Shown: piece after piece, positions 24,894 through 32,008 of the stretch
Numbering within the stretch: the first letter of the stretch is position 1
Layout: every line of letters starts with the position of its first letter
Assembly: GCA_021732495.1 (NCBI GenBank)
Contig: JAKFUY010000072.1
Span: 1-32,008 of the forward strand
Direction: 5' to 3'
DNA: 32,008 nucleotides
From: Legionellales bacterium
GTDB lineage: Bacteria > Pseudomonadota > Gammaproteobacteria > Legionellales > Legionellaceae
Program-made: the position numbers and the translations under genes
The notes under the pieces: model-generated
Database searches by the model: none
The model's input: the letters and a program-made list of their open reading frames with translations, nothing else
Told to the model about the DNA's origin: nothing

Positions 24894-26642
24894 ATGATGA
24901 ATCTCACATCCTTAGAAATTAATCGTTTAAACTTATCTTTTGACCAACGTGATGGTTGGTTAAGAATAATTCAAGATTTGAATTTGGTTTTATTGCCAGG
25001 CAAAACCGTGGGTTTGGTGGGGGAGTCTGGTTGTGGAAAATCGTTGACAGCGATGAGTGTTTTAAGATTATTACCCCCCCATGTTGCCTATGGAAAATAC
25101 TCCCAAATTCGGTTGCCCCATTGTGATGTGTTAAATTTAGAACAATATCGTATGCGAGAGATTCGTGGCAAACGTATTGGTATGGTTTTTCAGGAACCGA
25201 TGATTGCTTTAAATCCGGTTCGCAGTATGTATCATCATATTGTTGATGTCATCAATGCACATCAAAAAATGGATAAATCGACGTTGCAATCCTATATAGA
25301 GCAACTGATGGAGGATGTCGAGCTTGCCAATATGATTGATAAATTGCACGAGTATCCCCACCAATGGTCAGGCGGTCAAAAGCAACGATTTTTAATAGCC
25401 TTAGCACTGGCTAATCGTCCAGAAGTATTATTGGCAGATGAACCAACCACAGCGCTCGATTTGGTGGTGCAAAAACAGATTCTACTGTTATTAAAAAAAT
25501 TACAAAAACAATATGGCTTGGCATTATTATTAATCAGCCACGATTTTAATGTGATAAAGCTTATGGCAGATCATATTGTGGTGATGTATGCCGGACAAGT
25601 GATAGAAAATGCTCCGAAAGAAGCGTTTTGGCAACATCCACTGCATCCTTATGTACATCAATTACTTAACAGCGTGCCAAGCTATGCGAAGCAGGGTCAA
25701 ATGTTGTCTGTTATTCCAGGTCAAGTGCCTAATTTTTATGACTTACCCAGTGGTTGCCGGTTTCATCCAAGATGTGCTTATGCTTTGGAAAAATGCCAAA
25801 AACAAATCCCTCCCTGGCATCAGGTTAGCGGCGGGCATCAGGTGAGATGTCATTTATATCCTAGAGCGACCCCCATTGATTTTGTGGCAGTATCCGGTGT
25901 TTTACACCAAAAGGCGCATACTGCAATGGAGACTACCATCTTAAGCGTTGAAAAACTTTGGGTGGCAAAACTCCATCGCAATCAACACCAAGGCTACATT
26001 TTAAAAAATATTCATTTTGATTTAAAACAAGGAAAAACACTGGCAGTGGTAGGGGAGTCAGGGAGTGGCAAAACCACATTAGCGCAGACTTTGATGGGAT
26101 TGCTGCCTTTCCAAAAAGGACAGTTTCAATTTTCTCCGAATGTGAGAAAACAAGACATACAATTGGTTTTTCAAGATCCAGTATCGGCTATGAATCCCCG
26201 CTGGTCTATTGAAAAGATTTTGAAAGAGGGTTTAAAAGATGGTGATTCCATGGAGTTGGTTAAAATTTTGGATGCCGTACAAATGAGTAAATCTTGTTTT
26301 AAGCTTTATCCTCATGAACTCTCTGGAGGACAAAGGCAAAGAATTGCGATTGCTCGGGCACTATTGACGTCTCCAAAAGTACTCATTTGTGATGAGCCAA
26401 CCAGTGCTTTGGATATTTCAGTGCAAGCGCAGATTTTGAATTTATTAAAAACCTTGCAATATGAAATGGGCTTGACCTATATTTTGATTACCCATGATTT
26501 GGATGTGGTTGGATATATGGCCGATGAAGTCTTGATTCTAAAAGAAGGTGAGATTGTTGAACAAGGCCGTGTGGCCGATATTTGGCAACAGCCGAAAAAT
26601 GCGTATACAAAGACTTTATTGGATGCTTCTGTAATTGATTGA
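24894..26642 (+). CDS. Fused two-domain peptide ABC transporter ATPase (YejF/Dpp-Opp type)
   Basis: The ATP-hydrolysing component of an oligopeptide-type importer, with both nucleotide-binding domains in one chain. Domain 1 has Walker A GESGCGKS (43-50), Q-loop VFQEP, signature WSGGQKQR and Walker B LLADEP. It is followed by the oligopeptide-transporter C-terminal region with GCRFHPRC. Domain 2 has GESGSGKT (about 386-394), VFQDP, LSGGQRQR and LICDEP. At 582 aa it matches the YejF/microcin-C and GsiA layout. No permease or binding-protein gene adjoins it, so the partners must be elsewhere. The start is ambiguous: ATG at 24894 or 24897, or a GTG at 24873; none has a strong ribosome site. Confidence 0.9.
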   Translation: MMNLTSLEINRLNLSFDQRDGWLRIIQDLNLVLLPGKTVGLVGESGCGKSLTAMSVLRLLPPHVAYGKYSQIRLPHCDVLNLEQYRMREIRGKRIGMVFQEPMIALNPVRSMYHHIVDVINAHQKMDKSTLQSYIEQLMEDVELANMIDKLHEYPHQWSGGQKQRFLIALALANRPEVLLADEPTTALDLVVQKQILLLLKKLQKQYGLALLLISHDFNVIKLMADHIVVMYAGQVIENAPKEAFWQHPLHPYVHQLLNSVPSYAKQGQMLSVIPGQVPNFYDLPSGCRFHPRCAYALEKCQKQIPPWHQVSGGHQVRCHLYPRATPIDFVAVSGVLHQKAHTAMETTILSVEKLWVAKLHRNQHQGYILKNIHFDLKQGKTLAVVGESGSGKTTLAQTLMGLLPFQKGQFQFSPNVRKQDIQLVFQDPVSAMNPRWSIEKILKEGLKDGDSMELVKILDAVQMSKSCFKLYPHELSGGQRQRIAIARALLTSPKVLICDEPTSALDISVQAQILNLLKTLQYEMGLTYILITHDLDVVGYMADEVLILKEGEIVEQGRVADIWQQPKNAYTKTLLDASVID

Positions 26643-26706
26643 GTTTTTAGTGGGATTCGCTTTATGATAGAAGTGGATAATGTTTTAAATCAAGGGAGGT
26701 TGTACG

Positions 26707-26910
26707 ATGGAATGTAATATCGATCAAGCAGATCGCAGAAATCGTGTGGTGCTAGGTGTCCTAATTCTGTTAGGCGTATTGCTGGGATTTGGCAAATGGT
26801 TCTTTGCAATTTTAGCGATTGCAATGATTGTTGAAGGGGTTATTGGATGGTGTGCGATTCCCCTGATGATGCAAAAATTCAATGAAAAATTTAAAGAGAC
26901 TAAGAAGTAA
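26707..26910 (+). CDS. DUF2892 small membrane protein
   Basis: A 67-residue protein with the DUF2892 pattern: an N-terminal CNIDQADRRNRVVLG, two membrane helices at about 15-28 and 31-48, and a GWCAIP turn. These inner-membrane proteins often accompany rhodanese or sulfur genes, but none is present here, and the function of the family is unknown. A strong GGGAGGT ribosome site precedes the ATG, suggesting good expression. The 3' end overlaps the convergent holC by 11 nt, and a strong inverted repeat starts 15 nt after the stop. It may be read through from the ABC ATPase 64 nt upstream. Confidence 0.85.
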   Translation: MECNIDQADRRNRVVLGVLILLGVLLGFGKWFFAILAIAMIVEGVIGWCAIPLMMQKFNEKFKETKK

Positions 26911-27337
26911 TCATCTGTTGATGATGGGTGTCAATTTTAAATTGATGCCCATGATACAACCTGTAGTGTTGTCTTCTTATCTGGGCGACAGACACTTCTT
27001 TGGGGACGATTTCAATAATTCGTTTATATTGTCTAAACGATACTGGTATGGTGTGAGATAAATTAATCAGAAGTTCTTTAATGGGTGATGCTTTTTGTTC
27101 GTAACCAATTTGCACCGGTGGTGGTGGCTGTGGACCTTCACCTTGGATATGATGCGGAATAAAATGGTTGGGATTGAACTGCCATAAGAACTCATCAAAC
27201 GCATAGGCATCTTCTTTGCAATTGCAGAAAATATATACCTGATGCTTCATGGTATAGGCTTTTTCGATAAGTTTACAGGCAAATGACCACTCTGCCTGTA
27301 AACCTTGTTCTGATAACACATAAAAATCAATTTTCAT
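26900..27337 (-). CDS. holC: DNA polymerase III chi subunit HolC
   Basis: The chi subunit links the replicative clamp loader to single-strand-binding protein. The family N-terminus MKIDFYVLSEQG is clear, followed by ACKLIEKAYTMKHQVYIFC, the DAYAFDEFLWQFNPNHFIPHH block and GEGPQPPPPVQIGY, all typical of HolC; 145 aa is the normal size. The frame is open upstream to 27508, but that part is a shadow of pepA, so the start is the ATG at 27337, overlapping the pepA end by 11 nt. The pepA-holC pair is conserved in gammaproteobacteria, often followed by valS, which is absent here. Confidence 0.9.
   Translation of the reverse strand: MKIDFYVLSEQGLQAEWSFACKLIEKAYTMKHQVYIFCNCKEDAYAFDEFLWQFNPNHFIPHHIQGEGPQPPPPVQIGYEQKASPIKELLINLSHTIPVSFRQYKRIIEIVPKEVSVAQIRRQHYRLYHGHQFKIDTHHQQMITS
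26926..26950. terminator. 12-bp inverted repeat after the DUF2892 gene, inside holC
   Basis: GGGTGTCAATTT (26926-26937), one T, then AAATTGATGCCC (26939-26950). Ten Watson-Crick pairs and two G-T wobbles form a near-continuous stem (the innermost pairs would open to form the loop). It starts 15 nt after the DUF2892 stop and lies in the coding end of holC. No T-run follows. Confidence 0.45.
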
Positions 27338-28769
27338 ATTTAAAATTTTTGATCCATTCCACAAGTAATGCAACCGGTCTTCCTGTTGCTTGACGATTTT
27401 TTCCAGACACCCAAGCACTTCCGGCAATATCCAAATGTGCCCAACGACAGTCCTTGCTAAATGCATGTAAGAAATGCGCTGCAACAATACTACCTGCCGT
27501 TCTTGCATTATGTGAGTTCATGAGGTCGGCTACAGGGCTTACTAAACATTCCTCATACTCTTTGTCCATTGGCAAACGCCAGAGCTTATCAAGTGTATTT
27601 CGTCCTGCATTTAATAATGACTCCGCAAGCGTATCGTCTGGGGTCATTAATCCCGAATAGACACTACCTAGGGCTACGATCACCGCACCCGTTAAGGTAG
27701 CAATATCAATCATGACTTCAGGTTGGTATTGTTTGGCATAACTCATTGCATCTGCTAATACCAGTCGACCCTCAGCATCGGTATTGGTAATTTCTACAGT
27801 TGTTCCTTGATGGCTTTTGACAATATCCCCAGGTCTAGTTGCATGACCACCTGGCATATTTTCAGCGCAGGCTAGTATGCCAATAACATGAATAGGGAGT
27901 TTTAACATGGCAATGGTTTGCATGACACCTAAAACGGTTGCCGCACCACACATGTCATACTTCATTTCATACATTGCCTCAGAAGGTTTAATGCAAATAC
28001 CACCTGAATCAAATGTGATACCTTTGCCAACTAAAATAATTGGTTTTTTCTGTGAGCCTTGCTGGTAATGTAATTCAATTAACCGGGGGGGATTATGACT
28101 TCCCTGAGCTACTGATAATAGCGTATTCATGCCTAATTTTTTCATGGCATGTTCATCTAAGGAATGACATTTTAAACTTTTAAAGTTTGTGGCTAAGTTT
28201 TTAGCAGCTTTTTCAAGATCAATGGGGGTACATTCATTGGCGGGTGTGTTGGCTAAGTCCTGACAGAGGCGAATGCCCTTGGCAATGGCACAGGACTCTT
28301 CAATTTGTTCAAGGCTACAAGAACTATCGTGATAAATAGTTTGCAGCTGTAAGGCCTCTTTCTGGGCTTTGTAATTAAGAAACTGGTAATAACAAGATTC
28401 AAGCGTCAGAATCGTTAAATTTAATTGTGCTTCTTTAGAAAGGCTGGGTACCTGTGGCATGCTTAACAACAGGTTTTTCCAGGGTTTCTCTTTAAAAAGT
28501 TGGCTGATTTTCTGAATATTATTTTTTAATGTTTCTAAATGATATGTCTTTTCTTCGCCACAATGGAAAACAATGACATGTTGTTGTTGATTGTGATACC
28601 AAATCCAATCGCCGGCTTTTTTTAAACCCGACTTGTTTTGTTCGTAAAAAGACGCGAATGCATCAAATGATTGCATCATAGGCGGCACTTCTTTTGAGGG
28701 CTCTAACACGCCGAGGATGACACATTGAATTGAATTGAGCAGATTGTTTTCATAAAGGAAGTGTTGCAT
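27327..28769 (-). CDS. pepA: Leucyl aminopeptidase (M17)
   Basis: A cytosolic hexameric two-metal aminopeptidase releasing N-terminal residues; PepA homologues also bind DNA in Xer recombination and transcription control. The M17 signature NTDAEGRLVLADAM is at about 325-338. Upstream are the metal-binding LVGKGITFDSGGICIKP and the KYDMCGAATVLG block, and the C-terminal domain includes HNARTAGSIVAAHFL and the HLDIAGSAW motif. At 480 aa it is slightly shorter than the E. coli protein (503). An AGGAATC site precedes the ATG. It is divergent from lptF across a 110-nt gap, a classical gammaproteobacterial arrangement. No convincing promoter was found in that gap for either direction. Confidence 0.95.
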   Translation of the reverse strand: MQHFLYENNLLNSIQCVILGVLEPSKEVPPMMQSFDAFASFYEQNKSGLKKAGDWIWYHNQQQHVIVFHCGEEKTYHLETLKNNIQKISQLFKEKPWKNLLLSMPQVPSLSKEAQLNLTILTLESCYYQFLNYKAQKEALQLQTIYHDSSCSLEQIEESCAIAKGIRLCQDLANTPANECTPIDLEKAAKNLATNFKSLKCHSLDEHAMKKLGMNTLLSVAQGSHNPPRLIELHYQQGSQKKPIILVGKGITFDSGGICIKPSEAMYEMKYDMCGAATVLGVMQTIAMLKLPIHVIGILACAENMPGGHATRPGDIVKSHQGTTVEITNTDAEGRLVLADAMSYAKQYQPEVMIDIATLTGAVIVALGSVYSGLMTPDDTLAESLLNAGRNTLDKLWRLPMDKEYEECLVSPVADLMNSHNARTAGSIVAAHFLHAFSKDCRWAHLDIAGSAWVSGKNRQATGRPVALLVEWIKNFKYEN

Positions 28770-28879
28770 AATGATTCCTATCGTGGTTTTTGAAAAATTA
28801 TTTTAAAAGGTGCCTCGTTGGATTGCTATAGGTATTTAAGGCAAAACTCAAAATATATTTTCAATTTGGTTGTTTCGAC

Positions 28880-29950
28880 GTGTTAGTTTTCCGCTATTTG
28901 GCTAAAGAAGTGTTTGTCACACTGATAGCCTTAACTGTAATTTTGATGTTTATTTTAATTAGTAATCAGTTGGTAGGCTACCTTGGACGTGCAGCAAGTG
29001 GCCGTATCCCTGGATTATTGGTTTTTCAATTGTTAGCGTTGGAAATGCCTAACTTATTGTCTTTATTGCTTCCCATGGGCTTTTACATGTCTATCATGTT
29101 GGCTTTTGGTCGTTTGTATAGTGAAAATGAAATGTTGGTACTTCATGCCTGCGGTTTAAGCAACCGTCGTCTACTGGCTTATACTTTGACGATGGCGTTA
29201 ATCGTTTCAGGACTGGTGGCTGGCATGGTGCTCTTAAATCCAAACATTGCCGGAGAACGAGCCCGACTGTTACAAACCTCGGGTTTAAAAGCGTTTATTC
29301 AAATGCTCGCGCCGCAACAGTTTCAAGCTTTGCCTCAATCACAAGTATTGTATATTGATGATGTAAATCGAAGCCACACCCGTGCCGGAGGCCTTTTTTT
29401 AGCTAAAATGAACCAGGATGCCAGTCAGTCTTGGCAATGGCAAATTATTGCAGCCCATGAGATGTCTTTAAAAACCTCGCCCCACGCGCAGGATGAGTTG
29501 GTGATGACCCATGGAAGAGTCTATCGATTATCACCAGGATCTTTAAAGGCCCAATATGGTACGTTTGAAGAGGCGGTTTTAAAAATACCCGAAGTCGAGA
29601 GCAATGAAAACGATGATCTGCGTGCAGCTTCTTTATCAACCATTTGGACCTCGCGGCATCAAAATCCCATGATGCGTGCAGAATTGCAGTGGCGTATTTC
29701 GCTTGTGTTAATGTCTTTGGTGCTCACTATTGTGGCAGTCCCTTTAAGTCACGTTCAGCCTAGACATGGCAAATTTGCCAAAATGTTTCCTGCGATTATT
29801 ATCTTTTTGCTGTATGTGGCGATGTTGTTTTTATGGCGAGATAAGGTGTTATATGATGGCTGGAAAGGTGGCAATATGTTAATTGTGCATGTTGTCTTTT
29901 TGTTCTTAGGCCTCTTTTTGTTTTGGCGACAAAAGAGACGGTTAGGATGA
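28880..29950 (+). CDS. lptF: LPS export permease LptF
   Basis: With LptG and the LptB2 ATPase, it extracts LPS from the inner membrane and passes it to the LptC-A-D bridge. The N-terminus VFRYLAKEVFVTLIALT and SNQLVGYLGRAASGRIPG is typical of LptF. Three membrane helices lie at the N-terminus (about 13-33, 50-75, 98-118) and three at the C-terminus (about 272-292, 300-318, 330-350), around a periplasmic beta-jellyroll domain. The length is 356 aa. The start is a GTG at 28880 with little ribosome-site match. The stop overlaps the lptG start in ATGATGA. Together with lpxC it shows an LPS-bearing outer membrane. Confidence 0.92.
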   Translation: MLVFRYLAKEVFVTLIALTVILMFILISNQLVGYLGRAASGRIPGLLVFQLLALEMPNLLSLLLPMGFYMSIMLAFGRLYSENEMLVLHACGLSNRRLLAYTLTMALIVSGLVAGMVLLNPNIAGERARLLQTSGLKAFIQMLAPQQFQALPQSQVLYIDDVNRSHTRAGGLFLAKMNQDASQSWQWQIIAAHEMSLKTSPHAQDELVMTHGRVYRLSPGSLKAQYGTFEEAVLKIPEVESNENDDLRAASLSTIWTSRHQNPMMRAELQWRISLVLMSLVLTIVAVPLSHVQPRHGKFAKMFPAIIIFLLYVAMLFLWRDKVLYDGWKGGNMLIVHVVFLFLGLFLFWRQKRRLG

Positions 29951-31014
29951 TGAAGAAAGTCGAAAAATATGTGGTCACCACAGTATTGCAAAGTATTTTT
30001 GTGATTTTAGCCTCGCTCAGCGCATTACAAATTTTTATTTTATTTGTTAATCAGATGGGGGAATTAGGGCGTGGACAGTATACCTTTGGCATTGTTTTGC
30101 AATATGTGTTGATGCGCCTTCCTTATGAGTTGACCATGTGTTTTCCAGTGATTTGCTTATTGGGATGCTTGGTTGGATTAAGTATTTTGGCCAATCACAG
30201 TGAGTTGATTGTTTTGCGAGCCAATGGATTATCAATTTTTAACCTCTTGGGCATGGTTGCTCGAGTGGGTATTGGACTGATTATTGTGACCATGCTGTTG
30301 ACGGAGTGTTTTGTCCCGCAATTGATGTTTAAAGCGAATAACTTAAAACTAGAGGCATTAAACAATGGACATTTATATCGGCAAGCACATAGTGTTTGGT
30401 TTCGGCATCATGATCACTTTTGGTATATTGGAGCGATTGGTTCGTCTCAAGAGTTGCAAAATATCACCATGTTTCAAAAAGATAAAAGAGGCGTATTAAA
30501 ATCGGTTGAGTATTTTAAAGATCTTCATTGGCATAATGATCAATGGTATTCCAATGCGTCTGAAAAAACATTTTTTAGTGATGAAAAAGTGGAGCATCTT
30601 TTAATTACAGAGCCACAACGCATTGATTTACCTCTAACACCGACGTTTTTTAAACATGTGGAACAAAACCCAGATGAAATGAGTTTGATTCATTTGTGGC
30701 AACGCATTCATCAATTACATAAACAACAAAATATTGCCAAAGATGAGCTGATTTTTTGGCAACGTTTATTTCAGCCAGCTAATACTTTACTCATGATGTT
30801 ATTGGCTATTCCTTGTATTTTTGGACCTCTACGCTCTTCAACCATGGGTGCAAAATTGGTTGCAGGTATTGCATTGGGTTTCGGTTTTTATATTCTTAAT
30901 CAGATGTTTGGTTTTGTCAGTCAGGTCTATCAAATTCCACCGATTATGGGGGCGACGATCCCAATGTTGATATTTGGAAGTCTGGGTATAGTTTTGATGA
31001 GCCGAACCCGATAG
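29947..31014 (+). CDS. lptG: LPS export permease LptG
   Basis: The second permease half of the LPS exporter. It has the same 3+3 helix layout around a periplasmic domain as LptF. Family blocks are FVNQMGELGRGQY, LPYELTMCFPVICLLGCLVGL, and a C-terminal RLFQPANTLLMMLLAIPCIFGPLRSSTMGAKLVAGIALGFGFYILNQ. The length is 355 aa. Either ATG of ATGATG (29947 or 29950) may start it; both overlap the lptF stop, so translation is coupled. An in-frame TTG at 29923 lies well inside lptF and is less likely. The stop is 5 nt from that of the convergent DUF2845-like gene, with no terminator visible. Confidence 0.92.
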   Translation: MMKKVEKYVVTTVLQSIFVILASLSALQIFILFVNQMGELGRGQYTFGIVLQYVLMRLPYELTMCFPVICLLGCLVGLSILANHSELIVLRANGLSIFNLLGMVARVGIGLIIVTMLLTECFVPQLMFKANNLKLEALNNGHLYRQAHSVWFRHHDHFWYIGAIGSSQELQNITMFQKDKRGVLKSVEYFKDLHWHNDQWYSNASEKTFFSDEKVEHLLITEPQRIDLPLTPTFFKHVEQNPDEMSLIHLWQRIHQLHKQQNIAKDELIFWQRLFQPANTLLMMLLAIPCIFGPLRSSTMGAKLVAGIALGFGFYILNQMFGFVSQVYQIPPIMGATIPMLIFGSLGIVLMSRTR

Positions 31015-31019
31015 TCTTG

Positions 31020-31649
31020 CTATTGTTCAATCTCTACAAGCCTGCCTCTGACAAAAAGCAATTGATAAGCGGGGTGGTAACTATCAACTTGGTAGGTCCA
31101 GTGCTGTGGTTTATCACTTGGGGGAATAGGGGCGTCAATATAGGTTTCATCAGTATAGTCGGCTGCACCACATAATGAATAAACCTTATCAGCCGCATCG
31201 CCAACCCCAATTGATGCAGGCTCATTGGGATTGGTTCCTCCTGGAAAACCGGTATTTCCTTGATAACCACAAGCCGTGGTGGTTTTTACACTATTGCCAT
31301 TGAGATTAAGCGCTTTTACTTTATTATTAACAATATCAACGGTGAAGGGCGTAATTGAGGAACCACTCGGTAAACCGAATTGATTGTAGACTTTATTTAA
31401 GTTCCAATAATATACCGAACCTTTATTCATATTGTTATAGGTTAAGCGTGTGACGGGTATTTTTTGAGTGAGGGTTGCTGAGCCGTCTGTCATTTGTGGA
31501 TCACCACACTCAGCTTTGATTTGATCAGAGGTCATCCCTAAACTGATATTGCTATGACCTTGAGCACAATAAAACGTATTTAAAGGTTGAGCAAGTCCTA
31601 AAGCGGGACATAATCCAATGACAATATTAACAATCATTTTAGGTATCAT
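31020..31649 (-). CDS. Secreted DUF2845-like protein with two repeats
   Basis: A 209-residue predicted exported protein. A hydrophobic N-terminal signal, MIVNIVIGLCPALGLAQP, ends in an Ala-x-Ala-like site. The mature part starts with YCAQGHSNISLGMTSDQIKAECGDPQ. A second, similar block occurs later: ACGYQGN... ASIGVGDAADKVYSLCGAAD. This C...I-x-L/I-G...V/I...CG pattern recalls DUF2845, a small periplasmic family of unknown function common in Legionella and Pseudomonas, here duplicated in one chain. An extended -10 (31683-31691) precedes it. ATG 31649 or 31637 could be the start; neither has a good ribosome site. The family call is moderate; the function is unknown. Confidence 0.6.
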   Translation of the reverse strand: MIPKMIVNIVIGLCPALGLAQPLNTFYCAQGHSNISLGMTSDQIKAECGDPQMTDGSATLTQKIPVTRLTYNNMNKGSVYYWNLNKVYNQFGLPSGSSITPFTVDIVNNKVKALNLNGNSVKTTTACGYQGNTGFPGGTNPNEPASIGVGDAADKVYSLCGAADYTDETYIDAPIPPSDKPQHWTYQVDSYHPAYQLLFVRGRLVEIEQ

Positions 31650-31682
31650 ATTGAGTCAAATTTTAAGTGATTCTTATTAAAT

Positions 31683-31691
31683 ACTATAGCA
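31683..31691 (-). promoter_or_regulatory. Extended -10 promoter for the DUF2845-like gene
   Basis: Minus strand reads TGCTATAGT, about 35 nt upstream of the ATG at 31649. The -35 is weak. The same TGCTAT core forms the dciA-like promoter. Confidence 0.4.
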
Positions 31692-31716
31692 TTTGTTTTG
31701 CTTAAGTCATTTATTA

Positions 31717-32007
31717 TCATTCAAAAAACAAGAATTCAACTGCATCGTGACAGGCAATGGTGATTTGCTTTTCATTTTGAATGGCAGCACCATCACCTGG
31801 GAGCATGATCTGATCATTGAGCGAGATGCATCCTTTGAGCAATTGTAACCAACCTTGATTTGATTCCAATGAATAATTGAACTGGCAATTGGGATGAAAA
31901 TAACCCGCATATAAATGCATCTTTTGATGGAGCATGACGGCATCTGCTGTTGGCGTTGGTGATGCCAATAGGGTTAACTGATTAAATTTTTTATGAATTT
32001 GTTTTTG
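31717..32007 (-). CDS. Pirin family protein (YhhW-like), C-terminal part
   Basis: The frame is open to the window edge, so the N-terminus is missing; the TTG at 31968 is internal. The residues before it, NQLTLLASP, continue the family pattern. The visible 96 residues match the second cupin domain of YhhW-type pirins: LTLLASP, then VMLHQKMHLYAGYF, GWLQLLKGCISLNDQIMLPGDGAAIQNEKQITIAC and a final VEFLFFE, corresponding to LVLSPD...LKVHQD...LYR...VWIQVVKG...DGLAIWDE in E. coli YhhW. Such proteins have quercetin 2,3-dioxygenase activity in vitro; the natural substrate is unknown. The metal-binding residues lie in the missing first domain. Confidence 0.8.
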   Translation of the reverse strand, partial: QKQIHKKFNQLTLLASPTPTADAVMLHQKMHLYAGYFHPNCQFNYSLESNQGWLQLLKGCISLNDQIMLPGDGAAIQNEKQITIACHDAVEFLFFE

Positions 32008-32008
32008 T

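Noticed and set aside
27338-27508. 57-residue N-terminal extension of holC
   Set aside because: It overlaps the pepA C-terminal domain in another frame; the HolC family begins at MKIDFYV.
28770-28879. Divergent promoters between pepA and lptF
   Set aside because: Several TATA-like and TTG-like hexamers are present (for example around TGCTATAGG) but none pairs at a proper 16-18 nt spacing; not called.
1-32008. CRISPR arrays, insertion sequences, rRNA or tRNA genes
   Set aside because: No regularly spaced repeats, transposase-like proteins or structured RNA signatures were found on either strand by reading.

Overview
The window looks like chromosomal DNA from an AT-rich gammaproteobacterium. 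The gene content and protein style (SMC rather than MukB, a ZipA-type division protein, LptF/LptG beside PepA, DciA beside LpxC, and large effector-like proteins without obvious relatives) point to the Legionellales or a neighbouring host-associated lineage. This placement is an inference from reading the proteins; no search was run.

Layout. Positions 2-2528 hold the end of coaD (CoA synthesis), a convergent plsC-type acyltransferase and a divergent fatty-acid desaturase. The last two are both membrane-lipid genes and are fired by back-to-back promoters. Positions 2529-3937 are accessory: a stem-loop, a possible 41-residue ORF and an unrecognised 372-residue protein with a C-terminal membrane segment. 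Positions 4064-21041 form one long plus-strand cell-envelope and division block: smc, zipA, murF, mraY, murD, ftsW, murC, murB, ddl, ftsQ, ftsA, ftsZ, lpxC. Most genes are closely spaced or overlap, as in an operon. Compared with the usual dcw cluster, smc-zipA is joined to the front, mraZ/rsmH/ftsL/ftsI/murE are not present upstream of murF, and murG is missing between ftsW and murC.

A dciA-like gene follows on the minus strand, with its stop codon abutting that of lpxC. Positions 21478-24811 are the most unusual part. Two divergently transcribed proteins, a 651-residue Ser-hydrolase-like protein and a 378-residue protein with features of a papain-like (NlpC/LRAT-type) enzyme, are bracketed by an exact 13-bp direct repeat. 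This may be an acquired effector-like module.

Positions 24894-31014 return to housekeeping: an orphan two-domain peptide-ABC ATPase, a small DUF2892 membrane protein, convergent pepA-holC, and divergent lptF-lptG, which export LPS and so complement lpxC. The right end has a secreted DUF2845-like protein and the C-terminal part of a pirin (YhhW-like), cut by the window edge.

Several convergent gene pairs overlap or abut with no intergenic terminator. In three of them a hairpin lies inside the opposing gene's coding end.
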